Under the pieces are notes generated by a model. The model worked only from the letters and a program-made list of their open reading frames with translations. It was not told where the DNA came from and searched no databases. The translations under genes were made by a program, and so were the position numbers. Below are positions 43,204 to 52,917 of a DNA stretch of 64,000 nucleotides, in pieces (positions within the stretch are counted from its first letter, which is position 1; each line of letters begins with the position of its first letter). Location: positions 1,674,001 to 1,738,000 of the forward strand of contig CBDAUN010000003.1 in NCBI GenBank assembly GCA_965200645.1, written 5' to 3'. This DNA is from CBDAUN01 sp965200645 (GTDB taxonomy: Bacteria > Pseudomonadota > Gammaproteobacteria > Arenicellales > JAJDZL01).

Positions 43204-43582
43204 AATCGCAATATCAACAGACCGTGCCCCTCAGGCCATCGGCGCATACTCCCAAGCTGCTCGCAGCGGTAATACTGTATATATTTCTGGTCAAATACCA
43301 CTAAGTCCGGATACCCAGGAACCGGTTGAAGGTGACTTCAGAGCCCAGGTCAGTCAAATTTTCGACAACATGAGCGCAGTGGCGCAAGCAGCCGGCGGCG
43401 GACTGGATGACATAGTGAAGCTATCGGTGTACTTGGTTGACTTGGGTAACTTCGCAACGGTCAATGAAGTCATGGGAGAATATTTCAGCCAACCCTATCC
43501 TGCCCGTGCCGCAATTGGTGTGGCTTGTTTACCAAAAGACGCGGCCGTTGAAGTAGAGGCAGTAATGCACCTATCGGATTGA
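43193..43582 (+). CDS. ridA: RidA family deaminase (2-iminobutanoate/2-iminopropanoate deaminase)
   Basis: Hydrolyses reactive enamine/imine intermediates made by PLP enzymes. The 129-residue protein has the family pattern PQAIGAYSQAARSG, VYISGQIPL and the C-terminal YPARAAIGVACLPKDAAVEVEAV that contains the substrate-binding Arg. The ATG at 43193, preceded by AGGAAAA, was chosen; the earlier in-frame start lies within spoT. It overlaps the spoT end by 11 bases. spoT–ridA–recG is a known gammaproteobacterial order. Confidence 0.95.
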   Translation: MPPRIAISTDRAPQAIGAYSQAARSGNTVYISGQIPLSPDTQEPVEGDFRAQVSQIFDNMSAVAQAAGGGLDDIVKLSVYLVDLGNFATVNEVMGEYFSQPYPARAAIGVACLPKDAAVEVEAVMHLSD

Positions 43583-45669
43583 CCCGTATAAACCAAGTAT
43601 TGCAATACGAGGAGCAGCCTGTAACAACGCTGTATCGAGTTGGTACAGCATTAGCAGGCAAGCTGGAAAAGCTTGGTATTTCATCTATCAAGGATCTGCT
43701 GCTCCACCTGCCCTATCGGTATGAAGACCGAACTAAGATCCTGCCGATTGATGGTGTGTCAATCGGTCTTCCGGCTTTAGTTGTAGGCCAGGTCATTGAT
43801 GTCAAGGTTACCTTTGCCAGGCGTCGCAACCTGATTACAACTTTTGACGATGGTAGCGGTGAAATGGTGATGCGACTGTTTCACTTTAGCGTATCGCAGC
43901 AACGTGACCTGCAACCCGGAAAATGGCTCAGGTGCTACGGTGAGGTTCGCCGGGGAAGTTCTGGGCTGGAAATGATTCATCCGCACTATTCGGTTCTAAG
44001 CCACAAACCCACTGCATCCGATGACGCTACATTAACGCCAATTTATCCGTTAACCGAAGGTCTGACGCAAAACAATCTCAAGAACATTATCAAGACGGCT
44101 ATCGATAATTCAAAAGGCAAGATCCCCGAGCTCCTTCCCCAAAGTGAACTCAACAGGTTGCACCTGCCCGACATTAATGTTGCAATTGAATTCGTGCACG
44201 CACCGCCGGTCGACGCCTTACACGGAGAAGACAATCGCGACATTCCAGCCATGCGGCGTCTCATCTATGAAGAGTTATTGTCCAATCATGTTGCTCGGCG
44301 CTGGATGAAAAAACGCAGACAGGACTTCACCGCACCGGTCATGGAACCAGCGGGTGATTTATCCAGCCGACTAAGAAAATCACTTAAATTCGAACCGACA
44401 AATTCTCAGCGAAGTGTCATTCGCGAGATCATTCAGGATCTTCGAAACCAATCACCGATGCTCCGACTGGTTCAGGGAGATGTGGGATCCGGCAAAACCC
44501 TAGTTGCGGCTGCGGCTGCGGCGTGGGCGGTGGACTCTGGATACCAGTTCGTCATTATGGCGCCGACCGAACTACTTGCCGAGCAGCATTTGAAGTCATT
44601 TGTTGACTGGTTTAGCCCGCTAGGTATAGATGTTCTGCTGCTTACGAGTAGCTTAAAAGCCAAAGAGCGGCGGTTAACGCAAACAGCCATTGAAACTGGA
44701 AATGCCAATATCGTGGTTGGTACGCACGCCCTGTTTCAGGAAAACGTAAAGTTCAAAAAACTCGGCTTGATCGTCGTTGATGAGCAACATAGGTTTGGTG
44801 TTGATCAGCGCTTTGCCCTCCGCGAAAAAGGCGTGGTAGAAACTCAAGTTCCCCATCAACTGATTATGACAGCAACCCCAATACCCAGATCACTTGCGAT
44901 GACCTATTACGCAGATTTGGATGTATCCAGTATTACTGAGATGCCACCTAACAGAATTCCGCCGATGACTAAACTGGTATCTGCTCAACGAAGACGGGAA
45001 GTGATTGAGAGGGTACGCAGAGCATGTCGTAATGGTGCTCAAGCGTATTGGGTTTGTCCATTCATCGAAAAATCGGAGCACTACAACATTGAAGCTGCGG
45101 TAGAAACTGAAAAGTTAATTAACAGTGCCATGCCCGACTTAAGGGTCGGATTAGTACACGGTCGGGTAAAGGGTACTCAGCGAGACCGGATAATGAATCA
45201 GTTTAGGAAAAGACAAATTGATGTACTGGTTGCAACTACGGTGATTGAAGTAGGTGTGGATGTTCCCAATGCCACGATGATGGTCATCGAAAATTCTGAG
45301 CGGCTCGGACTTGCGCAGCTGCATCAGTTGCGCGGGCGAGTGGGTCGGGGGGCGTCCCAGGCACAATGCATACTGATGTTTCAAGGCCGTCTAGGCAAAG
45401 TTGCCAAAGAACGTTTGAAGGTGATGATTGATACAACAGACGGTTTCAAGATCGCTGAGACAGACATGCAAATACGAGGTGCGGGTGACATACTTGGGAC
45501 ACGTCAGACAGGGGTCAAAATGTTTCGAATCGCAGAATTCCCTCGTGATGTCGACATGATTCAAGATGTTCGGGAGACTGCACAGCTAATTCTTAACCGG
45601 CATTCCAATCTGATACGTCCTTTGATTCGTCGTTGGATGCCCAACTACGGAAATTACGGTGATGTCTGA
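43579..45669 (+). CDS. recG: ATP-dependent DNA helicase RecG
   Basis: Regresses stalled replication forks and remodels branched DNA. The 696-residue protein has an N-terminal OB-fold wedge domain (1 to about 200), Walker A GDVGSGKTLVA (about 302–312), DEQHRFG (motif II), TATPIPRS (motif III), and GRVGRG (motif VI), with the C-terminal RecG segment (QIRGAGDILGTRQTG). The TTG start overlaps the ridA stop by four bases. ubiA overlaps its last codons. Confidence 0.96.
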   Translation: MTRINQVLQYEEQPVTTLYRVGTALAGKLEKLGISSIKDLLLHLPYRYEDRTKILPIDGVSIGLPALVVGQVIDVKVTFARRRNLITTFDDGSGEMVMRLFHFSVSQQRDLQPGKWLRCYGEVRRGSSGLEMIHPHYSVLSHKPTASDDATLTPIYPLTEGLTQNNLKNIIKTAIDNSKGKIPELLPQSELNRLHLPDINVAIEFVHAPPVDALHGEDNRDIPAMRRLIYEELLSNHVARRWMKKRRQDFTAPVMEPAGDLSSRLRKSLKFEPTNSQRSVIREIIQDLRNQSPMLRLVQGDVGSGKTLVAAAAAAWAVDSGYQFVIMAPTELLAEQHLKSFVDWFSPLGIDVLLLTSSLKAKERRLTQTAIETGNANIVVGTHALFQENVKFKKLGLIVVDEQHRFGVDQRFALREKGVVETQVPHQLIMTATPIPRSLAMTYYADLDVSSITEMPPNRIPPMTKLVSAQRRREVIERVRRACRNGAQAYWVCPFIEKSEHYNIEAAVETEKLINSAMPDLRVGLVHGRVKGTQRDRIMNQFRKRQIDVLVATTVIEVGVDVPNATMMVIENSERLGLAQLHQLRGRVGRGASQAQCILMFQGRLGKVAKERLKVMIDTTDGFKIAETDMQIRGAGDILGTRQTGVKMFRIAEFPRDVDMIQDVRETAQLILNRHSNLIRPLIRRWMPNYGNYGDV

Positions 45670-46516
45670 TCGGCTTGGTGCCTATATGCGTCTGATGCGT
45701 GTTGATAAGCCGATAGGCAGCTTGTTGCTGCTATGGCCGACACTTTGGGCACTGTGGGTGGCCGGACAAGGGTATCCGGAGCCTCACATCGTACTGATTT
45801 TTGTGGCCGGTGTGTTTCTAATGCGCGCTGCTGGTTGTGTTATTAACGATGTCGTTGACCGCAACATTGATTTGCATGTTGACCGAACTCATGACCGACC
45901 CGTAACTACCGGGGAAATTTCGGTTCAATCCGCACTAATTCTGTTTACGGTGCTCTGTCTGATATCCTTCGCCATGGTAGTTTTGTTTCTCAATCGAACT
46001 ACCGTCTACCTGGCCATAGTTGGTGCCGTCCTCGCCGCTTCCTATCCGTTTTTCAAACGATTCACAAACCTCCCTCAGTTGTACTTGGGTATTGCTTTCG
46101 GTTGGGGCATTCCGATGGCCTTTGCCGCGCATTTGGAAACTGTGCCGGCGACCGGTTGGATGATATTGCTGGCCAATGTATTGTGGGCAGGAGCCTACGA
46201 CACGTTTTACGCCATGGTGGACCGGGATGACGATGTGCGAATTGGAGTGAAATCTTTGGCGGTTTTGGCGAAAACCAACGACCGTCTCGTCATTTGTGGA
46301 TTTCAGGCCGCTGCTTTACTAACTCTGATGGTCGTTGGTTTCATGGAATATTTGAACAACTACTATTTTCTAGGTTTGGGTGTCGCAACGTTGATTGCGG
46401 CGTGGCACCAGTACTCCTGCCGAAGGGACGACAAGGAGAAATTCTTTAGGGCTTTTCTGGGAAATTCCTGGTTTGGTGCGGCTGTGTTTGGTGGCCTTGT
46501 GCTGTCTTATCTTTAG
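45659..46516 (+). CDS. ubiA: 4-hydroxybenzoate polyprenyltransferase
   Basis: Integral-membrane prenyltransferase that attaches the polyprenyl tail to 4-hydroxybenzoate in ubiquinone synthesis. The 285-residue protein has about eight to nine membrane segments and the two aspartate-rich motifs, NDVVDRNID (followed by DRTHDRP) and YDTFYAMVDRDDD, that bind Mg2+ and prenyl diphosphate. GTG start at 45659 (ATG at the next codon), overlapping recG. ubiC is not adjacent. Confidence 0.94.
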   Translation: MMSDRLGAYMRLMRVDKPIGSLLLLWPTLWALWVAGQGYPEPHIVLIFVAGVFLMRAAGCVINDVVDRNIDLHVDRTHDRPVTTGEISVQSALILFTVLCLISFAMVVLFLNRTTVYLAIVGAVLAASYPFFKRFTNLPQLYLGIAFGWGIPMAFAAHLETVPATGWMILLANVLWAGAYDTFYAMVDRDDDVRIGVKSLAVLAKTNDRLVICGFQAAALLTLMVVGFMEYLNNYYFLGLGVATLIAAWHQYSCRRDDKEKFFRAFLGNSWFGAAVFGGLVLSYL

Positions 46517-46566
46517 TCAGCAAATACCAGTTTGCTACACGTGGTAATCATGCCGTGGTTCTCAGA

Positions 46567-46938
46567 TTATCCGCCAAACAGAAAGGACCCTACAACACGA
46601 TGTGGGTCTAACGTAAAGAGGCCGGCAACTACGACTCCAGCCAAACTGCCAATCATAGCTGACATGTGTGCTCGACGACGACCCTTGCGGATAGAGTAAA
46701 TCGCGTAGATGACCGCCAGAATTGTAAATGCGGAAATGGCATGAATAATACTCAAACCACCATCTGGGTTAAGCTCGCGAATTTGAAATGAGCCGATTGC
46801 AACTATAGCCATCGCGCCTACCCAGATTCGACCCAAAAGCTTGTGTCGTGGAGTTCCCTTTTGTTGCACCAAAACAGAGATTCCGATCGCTAGTGCGAAA
46901 AGTGCGAATGCTAAATGTACGCCAACAGCCGTAGTCAT
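46567..46938 (-). CDS. DUF2306-type small membrane protein
   Basis: A 123-residue protein with four predicted membrane helices (about 5–22, 38–52, 62–82, 94–112) and the conserved residues of DUF2306-like proteins (TPRHKLLGRIWV, GLSIIHAISAFT, RRAHMSAMIGSL). Function unknown. It lies alone on the minus strand between ubiA and the enolase-superfamily gene. Start ATG; no clear Shine–Dalgarno. Confidence 0.75.
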   Translation of the reverse strand: MTTAVGVHLAFALFALAIGISVLVQQKGTPRHKLLGRIWVGAMAIVAIGSFQIRELNPDGGLSIIHAISAFTILAVIYAIYSIRKGRRRAHMSAMIGSLAGVVVAGLFTLDPHRVVGSFLFGG

Positions 46939-47176
46939 AGAAATACCTCAAACAATAAATCAAATAAGAGATACAAGCCAACGTTGTAGAGAAACCACCG
47001 ATTTTAACATCAAAAAAATTTGTTGCGTGTAGGGTAATTTGAGAGTCGTCGAGCCGTTATCGATTTATTTCAATGGTTTCGGTAAGAACGCTTCGACCCT
47101 GCTTTGACCTATTTTGCTACACCGCAGATAATATCAATCCAGATTGTTCGACCTATCGCTCATTTGGAACAACCTT

Positions 47177-48277
47177 ATGAAAATTCAAAAAATTGAAACA
47201 TTTACAAACCAATATGTATGCTTTGTGCGTGTGACCGCCGAAGATGGGTCACAGGGATGGGGACAAACTGCCCCTTACCATGCCGACATTTCGGCACAAG
47301 TCCTGCACCGACAGGTTGCTCCATATTCCTTAGGGCATGATGCCTTCGAAATCGATGCATTAATTGAATTGGTTGGGGACCGAGAACACAAATTTCCCGG
47401 ATCGTACTTGTGTCGAGCCATAGGAGGTGTAGAGACGGCAGTTTGGGATATGCAGGCAAAGCTTCAGCGCAAGCCGGTGTGTGAGTTGATTGGTGGCAGT
47501 GCCGGCAAACTGCGGGCCTACGCTTCATCTATGCGGCGTAACATTACGCCAGAAAATGAGGCACAACGACTTCTCGCTCTGCATCATGAGTCGGGTTTTG
47601 ATGCCTTTAAGTTTCGGGTTGGTTCCGAGTGCGGACACGATCAAGACGAGTGGCCTGGAAGAACGGAACAAATTGTTCCCAAGATGCGGTCGGTGATGCC
47701 GGACAGCGTCGATTTACTCGTTGATGCAAACTCCTGCTATTCACCCCCAAAGGCAATCGAAGTCGGTCACCTTCTTCAGGACAACGGCATCAGTCATTTT
47801 GAAGAACCGTGTCCCTACTGGGAGTACGGACAAACAAAATCAGTTACCGATGCGCTAACAATTGATGTGACGGGCGGAGAGCAGGATTGCCACATCCCCA
47901 ACTGGAAGACCATGATTACACAACGAGTAGTTGACATCGTTCAACCTGATGTTTGCTACATGGGTGGATTGAGTCGCACTCTGAAAGTAGCAAAAATGGC
48001 ACAGAATGCCGGATTACCCTGCACGCCTCATTGCGCAAACTTGACCATGGTCACTTTATTTACAATGCACTTGCTTCGAGCCATCCCGAATGCCGGTAAG
48101 TACTTGGAGTTTTCGATTGAAGGTGAGGATTATTATCCTTGGCAGCAGCAATTATTTGTCGACTCACCCTACGAAGTGGTAGAAGGCAAAGTTGAAGTAA
48201 CCGATACACCGGGTTGGGGTGTAGAAATCAATCCCGATTGGCTACAAAATGCAAATTATCAGATCAGCGAGCTATAG
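47177..48277 (+). CDS. Enolase-superfamily enzyme, mandelate racemase/muconate lactonizing family
   Basis: A 366-residue acid-sugar dehydratase or racemase-like protein with an N-terminal capping domain and a TIM barrel. Metal ligands are the Asp in VDANSC, the Glu in FEEPCP, and the Glu in VTGGEQD. The KxR (AFKFRVG) and the His (CTPHCANL) with a preceding Asp (QPDVCYMGG) suggest a mandelate-racemase-like His–Asp general base. The exact sugar acid cannot be told. The ATG at 47177 was chosen because the fold starts there (MKIQKIETF); an ATG 11 codons upstream is less likely. No sugar transporter is adjacent. Confidence 0.9.
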   Translation: MKIQKIETFTNQYVCFVRVTAEDGSQGWGQTAPYHADISAQVLHRQVAPYSLGHDAFEIDALIELVGDREHKFPGSYLCRAIGGVETAVWDMQAKLQRKPVCELIGGSAGKLRAYASSMRRNITPENEAQRLLALHHESGFDAFKFRVGSECGHDQDEWPGRTEQIVPKMRSVMPDSVDLLVDANSCYSPPKAIEVGHLLQDNGISHFEEPCPYWEYGQTKSVTDALTIDVTGGEQDCHIPNWKTMITQRVVDIVQPDVCYMGGLSRTLKVAKMAQNAGLPCTPHCANLTMVTLFTMHLLRAIPNAGKYLEFSIEGEDYYPWQQQLFVDSPYEVVEGKVEVTDTPGWGVEINPDWLQNANYQISEL

Positions 48278-48490
48278 TTGGAATTGATGATTCGTTTGAT
48301 TGTTGAGTAGACTGTCGTTTAACTTTTGAATCAACTTAGGTACCTAATTAGCAGTTTCTCTGTTCCGCATTAACCCCAATCTTTATGCGACAAACTCCGA
48401 TTTCGTTTGACGTAAATGTTAGCCAAATTGAAACTTCGATAGCCGTTATGGCACAATATTGATTATCCTAAGGCTACTGCTTCGAATAAA

Positions 48491-48512
48491 ATGTTATGAT
48501 ATATCATCACAT
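48491..48512. promoter_or_regulatory. Candidate Zur box upstream of znuC
   Basis: A 22-base near-palindrome (10 of 11 pairs match; inner ATGATATATCAT is perfect) with the form ATGTTATGATATATCATCACAT. Gammaproteobacterial Zur boxes are AT-rich palindromes around TGTTATA…TATAACA, so the outer half matches. It lies 42 bases before the znuC ATG, and zur is in the same operon. Confidence 0.55.
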
Positions 48513-48553
48513 ATTGCTTATCGAATCACACTTCAGCTTAACCAATTTATGCC

Positions 48554-49276
48554 ATGAAATCACTGCTGGTGAGCCTAAAGTCTGTCGGTGTCAACCGGAA
48601 CGATAGCTGGATCATTCGCGATGTAAGCATCGACTTTCATCGAGGTCAAATTGTTTCCATAGTCGGGCCTAATGGTGGTGGCAAAACGACTGTCGCTAAA
48701 GTGCTCGCAAAGTCAATCATGCCCGATGCTGGCATTGTCAACAGAGAAGACAGATTATCCATTAGTTATGTACCTCAGCGCATCAAGATCGATGCTGCTC
48801 TACCGATGACTGTGCGACGGTTGATGAGCTTGAACAATATTAGCGATCGTCACGAAATTGACAGCACTTTAGAACAGTTGGGAATTTTGGAATTACAAAA
48901 ACGACAAATTCAAAACCTTTCCGGAGGTGAATTTCAAAGAGCAATTCTGGCACGCGCTCTGTTGAGGAAACCTGACTTGATGATTCTGGATGAACCTACC
49001 CAAGGACTTGACCACACTGGTGAATTAAACATTCATCACCTTATTGCGAATATTCGCGAACGGCTGAACTGTGGAATACTTTTGATTGATCACCGAATTC
49101 ACTTGGGAAAGGTGAAGGCTGATACCGTAATTTGCCTAAAAAATCACATTTGGTGCCAGGGTACGCCGGAGCAGGTAGTGAAAGATGAAGCGTTTACTCA
49201 ACTGTTTGGAGAGAACGCTGCAAATGCGCCTGCGCTGTGTTTTCATCACGACTACGAACATGTCGTACTCAATTAG
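48554..49276 (+). CDS. znuC: Zinc ABC transporter ATP-binding protein ZnuC
   Basis: ATPase of the high-affinity zinc importer. The 240-residue protein has Walker A GPNGGGKTT, signature NLSGGEFQRA, Walker B LMILDEPTQGLD and an H-loop (LIDHR). The short lead MKSLLVSLKSVGVNRNDSW matches ZnuC. It is followed 50 bases later by znuB and then zur. The periplasmic ZnuA gene is not nearby. Regulation by the upstream Zur-box-like palindrome is probable. Confidence 0.93.
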   Translation: MKSLLVSLKSVGVNRNDSWIIRDVSIDFHRGQIVSIVGPNGGGKTTVAKVLAKSIMPDAGIVNREDRLSISYVPQRIKIDAALPMTVRRLMSLNNISDRHEIDSTLEQLGILELQKRQIQNLSGGEFQRAILARALLRKPDLMILDEPTQGLDHTGELNIHHLIANIRERLNCGILLIDHRIHLGKVKADTVICLKNHIWCQGTPEQVVKDEAFTQLFGENAANAPALCFHHDYEHVVLN

Positions 49277-49326
49277 TGACAACCTATAGTAAAAATTAGT
49301 CAGGAGTAAAGCAGGACGCACCCTTC

Positions 49327-50163
49327 ATGACCGAATTTTTCGATGACTTTCTAACTCGAGCATTCGTGACTGGCATAGTGTTTGCAATCATTGCGGGTCC
49401 GCTTGGTTGCTTCGTCATATGGCAGCGTTTGGCTTACTTTGGTGATTCAATGGCTCATTCGGCCTTATTCGGTGTGGCCTTTTCGCTATTGCTTGACATC
49501 AACATACTTATTGGTGTCTTCGTTATCTGTTCCATCGTCGCTTTAGTAGTTTCAAGAATCGGCGAGCAGTCGAGTTTGCCCAGCGATTCCGCACTTGGGG
49601 TTCTATCACATTCAACCTTGGCGCTTGGTTTGGTGCTAGTCTCGCTGCTCACCTGGATTAGGGTCGATGTGCTGCACTTCCTGTTTGGAAACATACTGGC
49701 TGTGAACTGGAGCGAAATTTTAGTTTTATTGGCTGGCGGAGGTGCAATAATAGGGATATTGGTTTGGAAGTGGAAGCGCTTAATTTGTCTAGCTGTGAGT
49801 GAGCAGATTGCGTCAGCTGAAAATATGCATCCGCAGCAGACGAGAGTACTGATGATGATAATGTTGGCTACAATCATTGCCTTTGCAATGAAGGTTGTTG
49901 GGATTATACTGGCAGTCGCATTATTGATAATACCAGCAGCAACATCACGTCAGTTGTCCCAAACTCCGGAACAAATGGCAATTTTCGCTTCAATTTTCGG
50001 CGTAATATCAGTAATCGGTGGTTTGTCGCTGTCAATCGAACTGGACTCACCTCCTGGTCCTAGTATTGTTGTAAGTGCGTTTATGGTGTTTTTAGCGTGT
50101 TGGCTCGTGAGGCAAATTCTTCGCCAAAAGTACCAACAAAGTAATAAATTTGCACAAAATTGA
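49327..50163 (+). CDS. znuB: Zinc ABC transporter permease ZnuB
   Basis: Inner-membrane permease of the zinc importer, 278 residues with about eight helices. Family features are GPLGCFVIWQRLAYFGDSMAHSALFG near the start and LLIIPAATSRQLSQTP. Operon: starts 50 bases after znuC and overlaps zur by a few bases. Confidence 0.94.
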   Translation: MTEFFDDFLTRAFVTGIVFAIIAGPLGCFVIWQRLAYFGDSMAHSALFGVAFSLLLDINILIGVFVICSIVALVVSRIGEQSSLPSDSALGVLSHSTLALGLVLVSLLTWIRVDVLHFLFGNILAVNWSEILVLLAGGGAIIGILVWKWKRLICLAVSEQIASAENMHPQQTRVLMMIMLATIIAFAMKVVGIILAVALLIIPAATSRQLSQTPEQMAIFASIFGVISVIGGLSLSIELDSPPGPSIVVSAFMVFLACWLVRQILRQKYQQSNKFAQN

Positions 50164-50164
50164 T

Positions 50165-50542
50165 ATGTTTAACTTAACCCAGAAGCAGCAATTAGTCTAT
50201 GAGCATCTTCGAAAGAATAATACCGCTCAAAGTGCATACGATATACTTCACGAATTAAGTGATCATGGATTTCGTGCGCCTAGTCAAGTGTACAGAGTGC
50301 TCGATAAACTACTTAAATTCGGTCTAATCCATAGAGTCGAAACCCTAAATGCATACGTGGCCTGCGAGCACGAGCATGACAATGGAAATTCAATGATGGC
50401 AATTTGCGATGAATGTGGCGCCGTGGAAGAGTTATCACTTGAAGGAGTTTCTGGAACAATTGAGAAATTTGGCCAACAACAGGGGTTTACTCCTAGAGAA
50501 TTGGTCGTAGAGTTAAGGGGGCATTGCTCGAGTTGTGATTGA
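50165..50542 (+). CDS. zur: Zinc uptake regulator Zur (Fur family)
   Basis: Zinc-sensing transcriptional repressor of the Fur family. It has an N-terminal winged helix (VYEHLRKNNTAQSAYDILHELS with RAPSQVYRVLDKL as recognition helix), the CDEC…CSSC structural zinc site (AICDECGAVEE, GHCSSC) and a sensory His cluster (CEHEHDNG). An ATG at 50165 was preferred because it follows the znuB stop directly; a TTG at 50150 would add five residues. The gene is third in znuC–znuB–zur, so it likely represses its own operon. aroE overlaps its end. Confidence 0.93.
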   Translation: MFNLTQKQQLVYEHLRKNNTAQSAYDILHELSDHGFRAPSQVYRVLDKLLKFGLIHRVETLNAYVACEHEHDNGNSMMAICDECGAVEELSLEGVSGTIEKFGQQQGFTPRELVVELRGHCSSCD

Positions 50543-51407
50543 ATACGATGACAAGAATGGTCCAACGAACTTGTTTGACTTCGTTACCAAAAAGAACTTG
50601 TTTGCGGTGATGGGTAATCCGATCTCGCACAGCAAATCTCCACAAGTACACACCCTGTTTGCCGAGCAGTTCGGAATCAAACTTGAATATCGCGCGATAC
50701 GGGTTGATGTCGGTGGATTCGAACAGGCCGTTAGTAGTTTTCAAGCAAGTGGTGGCGGAGGACTAAATGTAACCATTCCATTTAAGACCAATGCATGGAG
50801 TTATGCCGACGATCTTAGCGAACGAGCGGCCCTCGCCGGTGCGGTAAATACTTTGGTTCTAAGAAACCATATTTATGGAGACAATACCGACGGTGTTGGC
50901 TTAGTAAGCGATATAGAAAAAAATCATCAGGTGCCAATTGAAAGTGCCAAAATACTGATGATCGGCGCCGGTGGTGCTGCACAAGGTGTGCTCGGACCAC
51001 TACTGGGAAAACAGCCGCAATTGGTTGCTTTGGCAAATCGAACCAAGGACAAAGCTATGTGGCTTGCTGAAAAATTTCGTAGTACCGGTAATATCAACGG
51101 CAGTGGGCTCGAAGAGTTGGAAGGCCAGGAATTCGATATTATTATTAATGCTTCTGCCTCAAGTCTAAACAAGCAACTTCCGGCAGTCCCAAGGGGAGTT
51201 TTTGCCACAGCAAAACTTGCCTACGATATGGCATACGGATCGGAAGTGACGCATTTTCAAAATTGGTCAAAGGAATGCGGTGCGAAAGTTTCAGTTGATG
51301 GATTGGGAATGCTTGTGGAGCAGGCAGCAGAAGCCTTTTACATTTGGCACAGAGAACGGCCAGAAACAGCGTCTGTTATTGAAAAATTGCGTTCCGAAAT
51401 AAGTTGA
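50535..51407 (+). CDS. aroE: Shikimate 5-dehydrogenase
   Basis: NADPH-dependent reduction of 3-dehydroshikimate to shikimate, step four of the aromatic amino acid pathway. The 290-residue protein has the shikimate-binding SHSKSPQVHTLF and catalytic Lys in NVTIPFKTNAW, the NADP motif GAGGAAQG and the C-terminal VEQAAEAFYIW. The GTG start overlaps the zur stop; the protein could also start later near AVMGNPISHS. The zur–aroE overlap is unusual. Confidence 0.93.
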   Translation: MIEYDDKNGPTNLFDFVTKKNLFAVMGNPISHSKSPQVHTLFAEQFGIKLEYRAIRVDVGGFEQAVSSFQASGGGGLNVTIPFKTNAWSYADDLSERAALAGAVNTLVLRNHIYGDNTDGVGLVSDIEKNHQVPIESAKILMIGAGGAAQGVLGPLLGKQPQLVALANRTKDKAMWLAEKFRSTGNINGSGLEELEGQEFDIIINASASSLNKQLPAVPRGVFATAKLAYDMAYGSEVTHFQNWSKECGAKVSVDGLGMLVEQAAEAFYIWHRERPETASVIEKLRSEIS

Positions 51408-51419
51408 GTTCGGAATCAG

Positions 51420-52766
51420 TTACCGCATCGTTACAAACTCTTCTGAAGCTGTCGGGTGAATCGCGACAGTGTTGTCAAAGTCGCGCTTGAGGGCGCCCAT
51501 TTTTACGGCGACAGAAAATCCTTGAATGATCTCATCTGCGTTGTCGCCAACAACATGTGCACCGATGATTTTTTCTTCAGCACTCGTGGTGATTAGCTTC
51601 ATGATTGTAGGGGACTTTCTTTCGGTTACAGCGTAGTACATATTGCTGAAACTGCTTTGGTAGACTTTGATGTCGTCACCATACTTGGCGCGAGCGCTCT
51701 GTTCACTCATTCCCACGGTTCCGATGGGTGGGTGACTAAAGACAACTGACGGTATGTTTTCGTATTCGAGGCGAGCATTTTTCTGACCTCCAAATACTCT
51801 GTCGGACAATCTTCTGCCCGCTGCAATCGCGACGGGCGTCAGCGGTGCTCTACCGGTTACATCACCCACTGCATAAATCCCAGAAACCGGTGTATTTTGG
51901 TACTCATCAGTTCGAATGAAACCACGTTCGTCCGGTTCGATCCCCGTAGACTCCAAACCAATGTTCTCGGAGTTTGGAGAACGGCCGATAGCCACAATTA
52001 ATTCATCAGCATCTGTGATTTGTGAGCCACTGTCCAGATGAAGGGTGAGTTTGCTATCGTTTTTTTCAATACCGTCGATTTGGGTGTTCAAAACAAATTC
52101 TACACCGGCATTTTTCATTTCGTCCATAACGGCACCGGCTACGGTTGCATCAAATCCACGAAGCAACAAATCTTTACGCAACACCATAGTGACGTGACTG
52201 CCAAGTCCATGCAGCATACCGGCGAATTCGGTAGCTATGTAACCTGCCCCTGAAATCACTACCTTCTTGGGCAAGTTCTCCATTTCGAAAAATCCGTCGC
52301 TGGTAATGCTGTGTTCGATACCAGGAATGTTGGGAACTGAAGGTCGCCCCCCGGTAGCGATAAGAATATGGGGAGCCGTATAGGTTTGGTCTTCGACAGT
52401 GATGGTGTTCGGGGCAATAAACTTTGCAGAACCGAAAATTCGCTTGACCTGTGAACCATCTAAGTTTCTTGCATAAATTTGGTTGAGCCGCTTGATGTAT
52501 TCATCACGGGATTTTTTGATCTTACCCCACTCAAATGTTGGTTTACTGAATGAAAAACCGTAATCTGGGGCATCTTGTAGTATTTCAGCAATGCGGGATG
52601 TAGTCCACATCACTTTTTTTGGTACGCAACCGACGTTTACACAAGTACCACCAAGTCTTGCATGCTCAATAACAGCACAACTTGCACCATATTCAGCAGC
52701 TCTTCGAGCAGACGCGATACCTCCGCTTCCTGCGCCGATAACAATGTAGTCAAAGTGTTGTGCCAT
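51420..52766 (-). CDS. gor: Glutathione-disulfide reductase
   Basis: FAD enzyme that keeps glutathione reduced using NADPH. At 448 residues it has the FAD-binding GAGSGGIASARRAA, the redox-active disulfide in GGTCVNVGCVPKK, the NADPH domain (GAGYIATEFAG) and the C-terminal HPTASEEFV with the active-site His and Glu. ATG start. It stands alone with a 150-base upstream region and no obvious operon. Confidence 0.95.
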   Translation of the reverse strand: MAQHFDYIVIGAGSGGIASARRAAEYGASCAVIEHARLGGTCVNVGCVPKKVMWTTSRIAEILQDAPDYGFSFSKPTFEWGKIKKSRDEYIKRLNQIYARNLDGSQVKRIFGSAKFIAPNTITVEDQTYTAPHILIATGGRPSVPNIPGIEHSITSDGFFEMENLPKKVVISGAGYIATEFAGMLHGLGSHVTMVLRKDLLLRGFDATVAGAVMDEMKNAGVEFVLNTQIDGIEKNDSKLTLHLDSGSQITDADELIVAIGRSPNSENIGLESTGIEPDERGFIRTDEYQNTPVSGIYAVGDVTGRAPLTPVAIAAGRRLSDRVFGGQKNARLEYENIPSVVFSHPPIGTVGMSEQSARAKYGDDIKVYQSSFSNMYYAVTERKSPTIMKLITTSAEEKIIGAHVVGDNADEIIQGFSVAVKMGALKRDFDNTVAIHPTASEEFVTMR

Positions 52767-52917
52767 TAGTTTTTCCTTCTTGTTGAGCAGTGATTGCGAA
52801 TTATTATTTTTGATCAGTCTCGGTAATAAGGTGATACAGTCATTTCGAAGTTCAATATATCAAAATCGATCATGTACACTCTAACTTAGAATGGTTGTTG
52901 GGTTATCGATTGCACGG

